Shown here: positions 12,801 through 23,131 of the stretch, one piece after another
Numbering within the stretch: the stretch's first letter is position 1
How the letters are laid out: each line of letters opens with the position of its first letter
Made by a program: the position numbers and the translations under genes
Notes under the pieces: model-generated
Told to the model about the DNA's origin: nothing
Seen by the model: only the letters and a program-made list of their open reading frames with translations
Databases searched by the model: none
NCBI GenBank assembly: GCA_018873245.2
Contig: JAEMBT020000009.1
Span: forward strand, 11,415,112 to 11,479,111
Direction: 5' to 3'
Source: Archegozetes longisetosus
Lineage: Eukaryota; Arthropoda; Arachnida; Sarcoptiformes; Trhypochthoniidae
Length of the DNA: 64,000 nucleotides

Positions 12801-14019
12801 TAATGTCAGCACCTATGTCGAGAAGTAATCTCGCTATATCAGGTTTCTCATTACGAGCAGCCAAATGTAGAGGTATCCACTCACCTTTTTCCTTAGAATT
12901 TAAATCAGCATCTCCATCGAGAAGTCTCATTACATCAGGTTTATTACAAGAAGCGAAGTGTACAAATCTCCGCTCACAGTTTGTTTTAGAGTTAATATCA
13001 GCACCTCTTTCGAGAAGAAGTTTCACTATATCAGGTTTCTCATTAAGAGCAGCCAAGTGTAGAGATGTTAACTCATCCTTTTCCTTAGCATTAATGTCAG
13101 CACCTCTATCGAGAAGTAGTATGACTATATCAGGTTCCTCATTATAACGAGCAGCCAAGTGTAAAGGTGTCCACTCATCCTTAGTTTTAGCATTAATGTC
13201 AGCTCCTCTACAGAGAAGAAGTCGCACTATAAAAGGTTTTGCATTACGAGCAGCCAGGCGTAAAGGTATCCGATAATTCTTAGTTTTAGCATTAATGTTG
13301 TCTGCTTTATCGAAAATAAGTCTGACTATATAAGGTTTCTCATTATAACGAGCAGCCAAGTGTAGAGGTGTCCACTCATCCTTAGTTTCGGCATTAATGT
13401 CAGCTCCTCTATCGAGAAGTAATTTCACTACATCAGGGTTCTCATTATAACGAACAGCCAAGTGTAGAGGTGTACACTTATCCTTAGTTTTTGGATTGAT
13501 GTCAGCTCCTCTATCGAGAAGAAATTTCATTATATCAGGTTTCTCATTATAACGAACAGCCAGGTGCAAAGGTGTCCATTCATCCTCATTTTTAGCATTA
13601 ATGTCAGCACCTCTGTCGAGAAGAAGTTTCACTATATCAGGTTTCTCATTACGAGCAGCCAGGTGTAAAGGTGTCCAGCCATTTATGTCTTTAACATTAA
13701 CATCAGCTTCATTCATTAATAATGCCTCAATTATATCTTTATCATTATTTTTCGTAGCCAAGTGTAGAATTGTATTTTGATTTCTATCCTTTATATTAAT
13801 AATATCATCTATTACTCCGATCTCCTTTGCTTTTTCAATGTGGTTTCTAAGCGTTTGAATATTATTCACATCTCTCAATATATCATTTTTTAAATTCTCA
13901 ACGCTTGTCTTAATAGTTTCTGTTGATGTTGTATTAACCGTTGTTGCTATTTTGCTTGTGTTAATTGTAGACAGATGAGACATCGTTTTTATTAGATAAT
14001 CTACATAATTCAAATACAT
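9829..14019 (-). CDS. Latrotoxin-like ankyrin-repeat protein (ank1)
   Basis: This is a single uninterrupted frame of 1,396 residues. I chose the Met at 14017-14019 because its sequence context (MYLNYVDYLI) matches the first Met of the paralogue at 40739; an upstream Met would add ten residues. Numbering from that upstream Met: residues 1-85 are a helical N-terminal part with no obvious signal peptide; about 89-1240 are some 35 ankyrin repeats of the TPLHxA..LLLxxGAD type; 1256-1259 are RSRR, a furin-type site; and about 1260-1406 form a domain resembling the C-terminal domain of latrotoxins and of their relatives in arthropod endosymbionts. The large N-terminal domain of spider latrotoxins is not present. 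There are no introns, unlike the AKR and GALNT genes here. Its job is unknown: secreted effector or toxin relative, or intracellular ankyrin scaffold. Family call is confident, function is not. Confidence 0.9.
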   Translation of the reverse strand: MYLNYVDYLIKTMSHLSTINTSKIATTVNTTSTETIKTSVENLKNDILRDVNNIQTLRNHIEKAKEIGVIDDIINIKDRNQNTILHLATKNNDKDIIEALLMNEADVNVKDINGWTPLHLAARNEKPDIVKLLLDRGADINAKNEDEWTPLHLAVRYNEKPDIMKFLLDRGADINPKTKDKCTPLHLAVRYNENPDVVKLLLDRGADINAETKDEWTPLHLAARYNEKPYIVRLIFDKADNINAKTKNYRIPLRLAARNAKPFIVRLLLCRGADINAKTKDEWTPLHLAARYNEEPDIVILLLDRGADINAKEKDELTSLHLAALNEKPDIVKLLLERGADINSKTNCERRFVHFASCNKPDVMRLLDGDADLNSKEKGEWIPLHLAARNEKPDIARLLLDIGADINAEEDEWTPLHMAVRHNEKPDIMNLLLDRGADINAKTKDEWTPLHLAVHCEKPHIARLLLDRGADIHAKNKNEWTPLHLAVHYEKPHIARLLLDKGADIHAKEEDEWTPLHMAARYSEKSDIVRLLLDRCADIKAKTKDEWTPLHLAVRYNENPDVVKLLLDRGADINAKTKDKCTPLHLAVRYNENPDVVKLLLDRGADIYIRTISGYTSLELADESKIVMLILDKLADLNDIMRLHAAAKYGSLKIVKLLMHENINIKDRDGNTPLHWASKDGKLDVIGFLIEKGAHINASNKLDRKPLHFAAENGRLNVVALLIDRGADINANDKNNWTPLHFAVANCNLGLVLLLIDEGADLNAVTNFGKTSFDIAKEKNFVKVVEILKNEELINAVKKENISKIEDSLSQGADVNVKRKNDWSPLHYAVKQANVDVIELLLNRDANIEAKTKFGWTPLHLALGKAQLNIVEFLMSKGADVNAKTNNDWTPLHFAVFNHNYNEAKLLLDKGANINVKKDDGWTPLHWTAYSGNIGLAKLLVDKGADVKAKDNFGSTPLYYAAKEDRLDVVKLLVENRADVNTKQIDGRTPLHWAAHNGYSDVVKFLIEKNADINAIDQDDWTPLHFAAERGSLEVVRLLVDKGARVKARNKNGLTPLELANNKEIINLIVNELASLDDVTPLHAAIKYGTLKAVEYFINTDINSKDKYDATPLHFAAERGDLDVVRLLIDKGADINGKQKNGNRPIHLASLYGKLDVVKLLIDSGATIHAKASQDWTPLHYAAFNDHLDVIKLLIEKGADINAKGYSGQKPLDIAEECNSKVAIEFLKQEQERINISTIAVTYPVRSRRDIEMASSSSPSTPSFINDLIGWAISRLFSPSIPALPSIQQRDIYQISSDLPQININGTILLLDVFTRKITSQKYILSRSMSQLEVQVNALIITEEFGKVLSSIGNIPADEPIDLVEVQSYIYKAIMSNSGNKIPEILVSYVKKLQQR

Positions 14020-14049
14020 TAAATTTACTACATCTGTTGAAAATACCAT

Positions 14050-14730
14050 ACCTTTCTTAAAACTGTTATTTTAATTGGAGTATAAGATGAGTCTGGTTAG
14101 TGATTAGAGTGCAATAAACCAGGATTAAATACTATCAAATATTATATAATCAATCTTCAAGCTTACTTAAGTTTGAATAAGGAGTAAACATCAAATATGG
14201 ATGAAAGCAGATCTTGATTCAACACTTAAAATAGGTACGCTTTTGTGCTGGTAGTTCACCTTGAAGTACAGGATATATTAAGATTTATCAAAAATTTGAT
14301 GTATATTTAATTATTAGTGAGTATTTTGCTTTGCTCTAACATCACTTACTGCACTACTAATGTTTAATTCAATATTAATATTGCATTGAAAACTGGTTTG
14401 AGAAATGTTCATTTCTTAAGTTTGCATTGAAGCAAATACATGTTAGTCATAAGTAAGAAGTATTAGTGTAAGATTCTTATGTTACTAACTCTATTTTCAA
14501 CTAATATGAAGATATTAAATATCTGAAAAAATACTTTGAGATAGTATTTATTTGTTGCATTAATTGATTGCTTATCGTTAGACATTAATCAAAGGTTTAA
14601 AATAATTAACGGATATTTGAATTTGAAAACGCGTTTGTCACAACATATTAGAGCATTGCATTTCAAACTTTAGGCCCACAGACTAAAATTTCTGTCTACT
14701 TCACTGTCGAATGTTAGAACAATTTTCTCA
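14050..14730. repeat. Upstream flank shared with ank2
   Basis: The first 400 nt upstream of ank1 align with 40740-41165 upstream of ank2. The alignment resumes at about 14560-14730 against 42360-42530. The intervening 1.1-1.2 kb is present only beside ank2. The shared flank shows that the two ankyrin genes arose by duplication of genomic DNA and may share promoter sequence, although I cannot point to a specific promoter element. Confidence 0.7.
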
Positions 14731-17050
14731 TATCATGTGTACTCGTGGCAGTAAAAATTTGCCCATTAAACCTTTTATTTGAACTTACTTTTTGAAGAAA
14801 TGCGCTAACTCATAGGTCTTTTACTATGGATTAAAAATAATTAATTGAATTCAATGTAGAAAGTGTTTTTAATACATAGTAAAAGGCTTATTAGTTAACA
14901 CATTTCTTTAAAAAAGTAGGTACTTTTTACAAATATAATAAGCAAATTTATAAGGTTATTTACAACAAAATTCGAAAGTATTTATAGGTATGCATTACAA
15001 CCTATTACTACTTTTACAGCTATTAATAGTATCTCTCGTCAGTTTATTTTCTATTATGTTTTACTAATGTTTGATGAACCTGGTCTGGACTTAATTCAGA
15101 CAGAAGTGTTCTTTTTGTTTGAATTACTATTGAGCTTTATTTATTGATCTTAATTATTTTTGCTATCAATATAATAGTTGTTGCTTTAAGTTTAGTGTAA
15201 AGTACCCTTAAAAAGAGTGATAGATTAATAGTTGTCTAAATACTTGAAGTTTAAGAGTATTAACTTTATAATCACTCATTTTAATCACTTGTAATACGGA
15301 AGAAATTATTTATCAAATCGGATCTACTCCTTATTACCAAACGATTGATACCTTAAAGTTATGTGATTTAAGGCAAACCTCTAACGTCACCCAATGATTG
15401 ATGTGGTACATGATTTAATAACATTAAAATTCATTTAATTATTACTATAATTAAAACATAATTATGTTCACAATCATTATTAAGACTAGAGATATCAAAC
15501 TGTTGGCAGTACTTCGATTTGACAAGTCCAACAACTTTTCTAATTGGATATTCTTATAGTACTACAAGTTATTACATTCAAACTATTTGACAATAAATTT
15601 CAGTATTCCTCGAGATTATTATTGAAGTTCTTGTGTTCAACTATTTTTTCCAAGTGTTCCAAGTCATTCCAATTGGATTCAAATGACTGCAATAAGAGGG
15701 GGCAGACGAAGTGGTGACACCCAAACTTTCTTATTATGTCGTCGACATAATAACGAGGTCTAATTGGATTTTGATGAACTGTTTCTAATAAGTGTTTTTT
15801 ATTTAATTATTGTCAAAAGAAATATTGCTTATAGACCATTTTTTAATTCACTGAATGTTTGTACTTTATGCCGGGGTCTTATTGTATCATCAGCTGTGAA
15901 CAGTGGTTTTCGTAAATGACGATTGAATTTGGGGCAATTCAGACATTAATTGTTTTTCGAGATATTGTTCAAATATTTGTGAATTAGTTTTCGTTATATA
16001 AATAATTAGCTCTCCATCTGTCACAAATCCGTTTAACATATGGCATTAATGACTGAGAAACGAACCCTTTTTCCAATAGTTTTGTCCATTTTTTGTATTT
16101 TGATTGATCGGTCGTAACGTGTTTTTTGACGTAATTTTGTGAGTGATAGACTTATCAATATAAACAGTGAGAAGTTTTGCATAGTCTCTAATCTTGATTC
16201 TCAATTAAGAAATTTTTCATTTTTATTCGATTAGTGTATCACTACTTATAGCAGATTTGTTTAATGAATTTATGAAATGTATCGATTAGACAGTGTTTCA
16301 AAAAATATCACAATTAGGGTCGCAATTGATGTATATGTAGATGTGTTTCATAAATACATGTTAATAATAATTATAATTATAATTATTATTACAATATCCA
16401 TGATGATGTTTTGGAAAAATTTCAATAGTTGATCACTCTCTAAAACATATTTTAGTTGTCATTCAATAGGACTGTTAGTACTGATATGCATTTATTTTTT
16501 ATTTTCACTCAAATTACATTAGTTATCACAAAGTGAATCACAATATTAATAAGGAGTTAAAAGTATAAGTTATTAATGCTATGTTGTTTATGAACATATG
16601 TTTTGGTCAAATCAGAAGAAAGGCATATGACATATAAATTATGTCACTTTAAGGTCTGCTTTCAGTCTAATGCTGTGCGTTTTTAGACTTTAGACTATTT
16701 CTAAAGTCTAGAAAAAATTTTAGACTAAGTCTAAAGTCTAAGTGTTTTCTAAAAGTCTAAGTCTGAAGTCTTAAATTATTTTAGACTTTTAGACCTCAAC
16801 AACAATGATTTTAAAGTAACAAATTTTTGCAAAATTTAATAAATTGAATTGTCATGTAAAATCAAAAGACGGTATCTTTTATTTTTTTAACTGGATGTTT
16901 GCAACTTTTTGTTGCATCAGTTCAATGAATGGATCATAGAAACAACTTTAAACTTATTGTACTTATCAATAAGTTATAATTTGAAAAGAACTTCAAAATA
17001 GATTCAGGGTTGAAACTGTAGTTTTAGAAAGTGATGAGTGTTGAAAAACC
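14731..17050. other. No gene seen
   Basis: A+T-rich sequence without a recognisable coding region. It includes an AT palindrome near 16365-16395 and a cluster of AGTCTAA/TTAGACT motifs near 16676-16795, listed separately. Confidence 0.5.
16676..16795. repeat. Cluster of AGTCTA / TAGACT motifs
   Basis: About ten copies of AGTCTA or its complement TAGACT are packed into 120 nt, in both orientations and with irregular spacing. Several adjacent copies can pair with each other. It is not a simple tandem repeat. Function unknown. Confidence 0.6.
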
Positions 17051-17550
17051 TCATCAGTGTTTTCGGTACTGAAAAATTCAGTGATAGTTAAATAATTGAT
17101 TATAATTAGCGTTAAGTGAGTTGTGATTCATAGCAATCAATTAACGAATGAATGAATGAATTAAAGGGACGCGTTATATGCCAAGTGAAAAGCGAAGAAA
17201 ATCAATTAAAACATGAAGAGGCAGGAGATGAGAATAAAATAGAAGATCTAATATATAAGATAAAAAAGTTTAGCAATAAAGATAATTGACAATTATATCA
17301 ACAAAATGGCTCTATTAATTTATCTACCAATGATGGAACAATTGAAAGCACTGAAAGAGTTGAGTGCTTAAAAACTATTGAGAAGGTATGAAATCAAATA
17401 TGGGACTACAACAAACCAAACTATTACAGCGTTTTTCGATTGTTTTTGACATAACGGCAAAGAACTGACGGCTTGACCGTCGCCCACAAATAACAAAACG
17501 TTAAATTTCTAAACTCTGTAACATAAATAGGGAACTAAGTCGTTCAACAA
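17050..17550 (+). pseudogene. Decayed sequence upstream of TTLL copy X
   Basis: The segment up to about 17260 aligns with 44525-44765. The part at 17290-17420, which reads NGSINLSTNDGTIESTERVE at 17301, is absent from the second block but is related to the unidentified repeats at 5222 and 20965. Stops and frame changes break it. It may be former coding sequence of the same locus as the TTLL copy. Confidence 0.35.
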
Positions 17551-18790
17551 ACCATAAATTAATCTGAAGTGCATGTCATTCAAGCATTGCTTTCAAGTGT
17601 TCGCTAACTTTGATCCTAAACTTTTGTCTTACCTCAAGACCTGAATCTACTGAACAAATATTGAATTAGTTGAGAACAACTGATATTCATATTGAAACGA
17701 CCGGCATCTGCAAGAGGTCGACGAATTAGTATTAATTAGTATAATCAACAATTATAGTGAAATACTTAAATCTGCCGCAACTAAACGCAAGCACTACATC
17801 AAACCGACACTTATTGAGCGATATTTCACAAATCCATCTCTAATCAAACTAAGTTTGATCTTCGGGTTTATTTAATGGTCACATGATTCGTTCCACTGAG
17901 AGTCTACATCTATTTTGATGGACTCTTAGATTTGTTCTCATAAATAATCATCTCATGCTCAACACAAATAAACTGGTGCATTTGACAAATCACAGCGTCA
18001 ATAAAAATCATTTAAATTATGTTTCGAATAATCACATTAATGGACAAACAGGTAATAAATTGACTCAAAACTTGATGGCGATACTTGATACTTGAATGAT
18101 TTGCGTAGAGACGTCGATGTCTTATACAATTGAATTGAAGATATGTTGATTAAAACGGTGATCAGCTGTGAACCACATATTGTCAAACTGATTAAGCAAA
18201 GCCTGAAGATCGCTATTCTAGTTTTGAACTGTTGGACTTCGATATGATGCTCGATAGTAATTACAAGCATTAGTTACTAGAAGTCAACATTTGTTTCGGT
18301 TTCAGGTCTGATTCATCTGATTATAATGCTGTGAAAAATGAATTGATTAAAGATATGTTCAGCATAAATGGTCATCGGATATCTTGCCATTTGAAGAAAT
18401 TTGGTAGCTGTGCAAACTTTATTCTCTTTAATAAACATCTTGATGGCGCACAAGCCAGTAGTGAGGAGAAGATAAAAGTACGGACCAGCCTTTGCATCTG
18501 TTGATTTGAATCAAATTTATTAATTTTATTGATCTTCTGATATTATAATACGAACTCTGATTTAAGAGTAGAGCGTAAACAGTACTGCATTGTTGCACAA
18601 CTGACTAATGAGATTTGTCAGTTGAGTTAATCTAAAGTGAACTTTCTAGATCTGGCAGCTCTATTCGTTTGTTTGCTTCACCTAAAAGTGATGAATATCT
18701 GAAATATTTTGATTATGTATTTTATTACAATCTTAGACGAACAAGAACAACGTTATTTTAATAATGCAGAAGAAAGTTTTCAAATTTGAT
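17551..18790 (+). pseudogene. Tubulin tyrosine ligase-like (TTLL4/5-type) pseudogene, copy X
   Basis: TTLL enzymes add glutamates or other residues to tubulin through an ATP-grasp fold. Family blocks appear in the right order across several frames: KFDLRVYLMVT (17851), PLRVYIYFDG (about 17898), HLTNHSVNKNH (17979), LIKTVISCEPHIVKLI (about 18145), FELLDFDMMLDSNYK (18222), LLEVN and DMFSINGHRI (about 18350), then a broken C-terminal region with YYNxLDE-like spacing near 18720-18770. Stops (for example TAG in place of the conserved Trp before LLEVN) and frame changes make it non-functional. The blocks run on without introns, which fits a retrocopy or an intron-poor gene. The second copy at 44800-45990 has different lesions. 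The assignment rests on motif order recognised by eye. Confidence 0.75.
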
Positions 18791-18900
18791 ATTTAGCCAA
18801 ATCTGTTTAACCCAAACATGTAGTTAAATCATTTTTCAAAGTCAATAACAATGAAGTCATGTTTTTCTATAGTATTTGATATTATTTTTAACCACTTAAG

Positions 18901-19525
18901 CACTGCCGTAGCCAGCCTTTTTGGTCTGGGGGGGGGGCTAAATGTCTGAAAATTCTCAGTTAAGATAAGCTTTATTTAATCAAAATTTAATACAATACAA
19001 TTTTTCTGTTACAATGATTTTTACCAAATCCAATGGCAAAATTATCTAGATTAATAGATAATGCAATTTCTCTTTCAATCGAAATAAGAGCCAAACCGTT
19101 TAATCTGTCATTAGACATCGAAATTCTCAAATAAGTTTTAATTCTTCTTAATTTTGAAAAACTCTTTTCACACGAAACATTAACACATCCTATAGTTAAT
19201 GATATCTTAAAATACTTTAATAAATCTGGCATAGAGTTTGAATAATCAGTTAATTTTTCATAGACATTAAAAGTATGTTCGCATTCATAGAATAATAATT
19301 TTGCAGTTTCAGAATTTGACTTTAAATTTTCTAGATTCAAACAATAATGAGTAGCAGAAGGCTTCATAATTTCAAAGTTCATGAAATGCTTGGATATTGG
19401 ATAGCAAGCGCTGACTCCCATTAAAATATCTGTTAATTTATTATCAAACCTTTGATTTAACTTAAACTTTGAAAAACTTTTGGGGGGGCTATAGCCCCCC
19501 TAGCCCCCCGCTGGCTACGGCTGTG
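18901..19525 (-). mobile_element. hAT element, internally deleted, with 8-bp target duplication
   Basis: The ends are CACTGCCGTAGCCAGC on the left and the complement of CACAGCCGTAGCCAGC on the right. Both sides are flanked by the same 8-bp sequence CACTTAAG (18893-18900 and 19526-19533). The paralogous position near 46058 has a single (T/C)ACTTAAG followed directly by the downstream sequence, so it is the empty site. The 8-bp duplication and the encoded dimerisation region identify the hAT superfamily. Runs of G and C lie just inside both ends. Confidence 0.93.
18987..19421 (-). pseudogene. hAT transposase C-terminal dimerisation domain
   Basis: A 144-residue frame inside the hAT element carries the conserved C-terminal hAT dimerisation signature: CEKSFSKLRRIKTYLR, then MSNDRLNGLALISIE. 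This pattern is typical of the ZMYM-type hAT transposases of animals. The DNA-binding zinc finger and DDE catalytic core are missing, so the element is non-autonomous. Reading direction and position near the left end fit the 3' end of the transposase gene. Confidence 0.88.
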
Positions 19526-19533
19526 CACTTAAG

Positions 19534-19929
19534 TGCAGTCAAGGTTTTACTGTATGAATGAAGTCAATGATTAACACATTTTGTCTATTTTTGAAGGGAT
19601 AAAATGATACGAAATCTAGTGTGAAATAGAAAACATATTTTATGATAGTTTTCAACCTAAACTTGAGGTAAATTTTTATTTGTCGATATATTGTTGTAAA
19701 TATTGATATATGAATTACGAAACTTGATTTTTTAGCAGGAAAATCGTTACGAAAGCGATGCAATTAGTGATGAAAATTTTGGACAAAACGTTTGATAGAC
19801 AAACTGATTCTTAAGACATTTAATAAATTGAAGCTCGATAAAATCACAACTTTTGTGTAATTTTTGTTTTTATATACAGTTTTTTATGTTTATAATGGAG
19901 TCTTCAAACCGATCGGTGCAAATACCAGT
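19534..19929. repeat. Duplicated noncoding flank after TTLL copy X
   Basis: This segment aligns with 46068-46469 in the second block and leads into the palindrome. The short frames are not conserved between copies. It may contain decayed 3' sequence of the TTLL copy. Confidence 0.6.
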
Positions 19930-20412
19930 TAAAATCGTTTGAAACTCCAACACCAATTTATTTTATATACCAAAATTGACAAATATGCCGCCAATGAGAC
20001 TATGATAATAATTAACGATTAATTAGTTAATTAATTATGAAGTAATGCAAACTTTTTAAAAAGTTCAGAGCAAAGTGAACGAAAGCGTTTTCAAAATCTG
20101 TATTAAAATCTATACTAATTCGCAAACTTTTATTACAAAGTTTACGAGCTTATTAAACTTAAATTAGATAAACAATGAGTTCTTCAATGTGTTAATGTTA
20201 CAACTTTGTAATCAAAGTTTACGAATCCCTATAGAACTCTATTTTAATAAAGCTTTTGTTTACTTTGCTCGGAGCTTTAAAAAAAGTTTGCGCTGCTTCA
20301 TAATTAGTTAAATAATTTATCGTTAATTTAATTATGATCATATTACAAGTGGCGACTAACTTTTCGATTCTGGTATTTAAAATGCATTGATCTTAAAGTT
20401 TCAAACGGTTTA
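19930..20412. repeat. Foldback palindrome, copy X
   Basis: The left arm (from ATCGTTTGAAACTCCA near 19936) is inverted in the right arm that ends near 20412 (TTTCAAACGGTTTAG). Inner inverted motifs such as TTCGCAAACTTTTATTAC (20110) repeat the arrangement seen at 3716-4248 and 46470-46945. The three copies differ by substitutions and small indels on both arms but keep the fold. Confidence 0.8.
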
Positions 20413-20439
20413 GAAATAGATCAATATATTAATTAGGTC

Positions 20440-21080
20440 ATATTATATTTTGCCACTTTCTGGCGATTGTGTTCGTGTTGACAATTCTGTTGGTGTCAAC
20501 GAATCTATTAGTGTTGTCTCAATGAAAACAGTTTGGGGACGGCTAACAAGCGATGGACTGAATAATAACTTAAGTCTCTGATCATATATCATATAATGTT
20601 ATATATGTTGTGTTATGAGTGAGCGGCACGTCAAACACTTTGAATCAGAACAAAATCAAGATCTCAATGAATTGAGCTCAGAGAATAAATGAGTTAAACT
20701 TTCTATGTATGATTTCTACATTTCGCTCATTATTCAAAAATAAGATTCAAAGTAATGTCACCACTTCTCAAGACTCTGTTGTTCGTCAATCACTTTTGAC
20801 TGATTTAATGATCAAATATTGCACGAACAAAGCTTTGCTTTGATTTTGGCTCAAGTTTTCGCTTATGAGGAGATATTGGTTTCAGAAAATGACATAAAAG
20901 CGTTGAATGAAGTGAAAGAAAGTCTAGCCATAGAAATAAGTGAGAACTACATGAATAAAAGGCTCTGTTAGTATCTCCAGAAATGATGAAACAATTGAAA
21001 GGAATGAAAGAGTTATGGGTTTTAAAACTGTTGAGAAAGCATAACAGCAAATATGGGACTTTATAATTAAAGCACACTAT
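20440..21080 (+). pseudogene. Decayed dispersed coding repeat, copy X (unidentified)
   Basis: It starts with CCACTTTCTGGCGATTGTGT (20454), as in the copies near 4724 and 46984, and aligns with 4715-5420 to its end. Open pieces such as VVRQSLLTDLMIKYC (20783) and GSVSISRNDETIERNERV (20962) are separated by stops and frame changes. The family is not recognised. Confidence 0.4.
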
Positions 21081-21518
21081 TAATAGAGGAATTGCAACAT
21101 TAGTCTTATAACTCTGTTTAGCCTAAATAACTATGTGCTTATGTTATTTAACTTAACAAATAATGCATCACATTATGTAATACATTCCTCTAATCACCAG
21201 TCTTCAGTTAACTAAGTTAATTAATTGAATATAAGAAATGGTTTTTTATACATATTAAGACTCGTGATTGAAATGATCTATTGTTAAGCTAATTATGCCT
21301 CCATTGACTCATTGGCTAGTCTGTAGTCTACAAGTTTGATTACACAGTCTAAGTGTAGAATTTGCTTCATTTGTAAGAATTACTTATTGGCAAATCTAAC
21401 TGTGCCTCAGGCTGTGCCACGCTGTCTGTCAACTCATTGTACAATTTTTGTAAACTTATTGTAAACCTATTACGAAATTATTCTAAAGTCATTGTAAATT
21501 TATTGTCAACCAATTGTA
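21081..21518. other. No gene seen
   Basis: A+T-rich DNA. From about 21435 the motif ATTGTAAA or ATTGTACA recurs several times shortly before the next element, but I see no coding sequence. Confidence 0.5.
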
Positions 21519-21788
21519 CAGGGCTATTTTTATATACCTGGACGTACGAGAACGATATGATTGGCTGAACTCATTCTTTATATATGTTTATTGAATACAG
21601 GGTGATCTTTTAATCCTTTGTTTAATCCTCAATTTACCAAAACAAAAGATTTATATTTATCTTAATTTTATTAGTCAAAATGTACACCCTGTACAAATAT
21701 ATATAAAACATCAATACAATTAACCAATCATTGACAAATTGATTAATAGTAGGAGGAGCACCTGTCCAGTTATTTAAAAATAGCCCTG
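21519..21788. mobile_element. MITE with TA target site
   Basis: The ends are CAGGGCTATTTTTATATACC on the left and the complement of CAGGGCTATTTTTAAATAAC on the right, each bordered by TA. At 270 bp with no coding capacity, it is a miniature inverted-repeat element of Tc1/mariner type. It contains a second, smaller element at 21598-21691. Confidence 0.82.
21598..21691. mobile_element. Nested mini-element (94 bp)
   Basis: Short inverted ends CAGGGTG, bordered by TA on both sides, enclose 94 bp within the larger MITE. The inverted repeat is short, so this could also be chance or an internal feature of the outer element. Confidence 0.45.
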
Positions 21789-23131
21789 TATAGTGATTTC
21801 AAAGCCTTAGTAGTAGTACTTGAAAACGATAAAAACAGCAAAAATAATGATTTCACAATCAAATAGCCAATGAGATATCACCCCAATAAGCGTACGGTAA
21901 GACATTACTAATAGGATCAATCCTATGGCGTTCTATCTTCATATAACTAATGTTAGATTTAGAACTTGATAGCACTGGTTTGAAACAATAATTATTTATC
22001 GCTATTTTTTGTAATAGTTACTATTTTTGTGAATCACTCAATGCGCCCAATTATATAATGATTTGCGTTAATACTCCCAACTGAAATCGATGTACTTTGT
22101 GTTTGAACTAAACTTTTAGCTTATTTTAGAGCGCTTTGAACTATAACAATGAATCGCTTTTCCAAATTAATACCATTTTGTCTGTCGATTGCGTGACCAG
22201 ACATTTGAAATGTTTTTCTAATAATTCAAGTTACGGTTCGACTTATAGCTCAAGTTCTATATAATTATTATAATATAGACTTTAGTCTAATGTCTACCGC
22301 ACAAAAGAACCTGAGATATGAAAGAATTGAGATGAGATTTGCTTTTAACAAATTATTTTGAAAAAGTGATTTCACTCGTAATTGTTTGCTATGCAATAAT
22401 TGTATGAGTGATCAAAAATAAGGGCTATTTTGAAAAGAGGCAAACAAAGTATAATCAAATATAAGTAAATGACAATCAATTGTTTTATTAGCATCTGTCT
22501 ACTGATCGTTTTATATTTTCAGTTTACTTGCGATTGACCAACAAATAAATGCTCAACAGATCAAATCTCCTAATTTATCAAATAATTGAATAAACATCTG
22601 TTTTCAGATCATTGAATAAATCATCTATAAGCTATTCTATAGATTAAAAAAAAGATCTTCAAATTCAGAATTTTGTGGAAACTTTTCTTAGTAGTAATGC
22701 ATTGAAATTGACTGTTATTTTACAAAAATCAAATTTTATCTAATTTTCACTAAAGAGAAATACTATTTAAGGATTGCTTAAATGATTTGCTATTCAATAA
22801 TAACATTTACTTAGTTGGCATAAATTTGTCGGGCTTTTATTTTTTGGTCTTATGTCTGTTGGTCAATCGGGAAGACACTTATTTTTCTGCTTACGATCAG
22901 TAAATATTTCTTAATAACTATTTCTTCTTATTGTTGTGCAATGAATTGCAGACTAAATTTCCTCTTAATCATAAAACATTTCAAATGAGTTGACATGAAG
23001 TTAATGTAAACCCTTTTAACGCTCTACTGTTCAATTATTGATCACATTTTCGTATATATTTGATAATGAAATCACATTTCATTGAATTATATAAACTTAT
23101 ATGAACAGGTATTTTATCCAATTTTAAACTC
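21789..23131. other. No gene seen
   Basis: A+T-rich sequence with no recognisable domain, repeat or inverted repeat that I can support. Confidence 0.5.
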
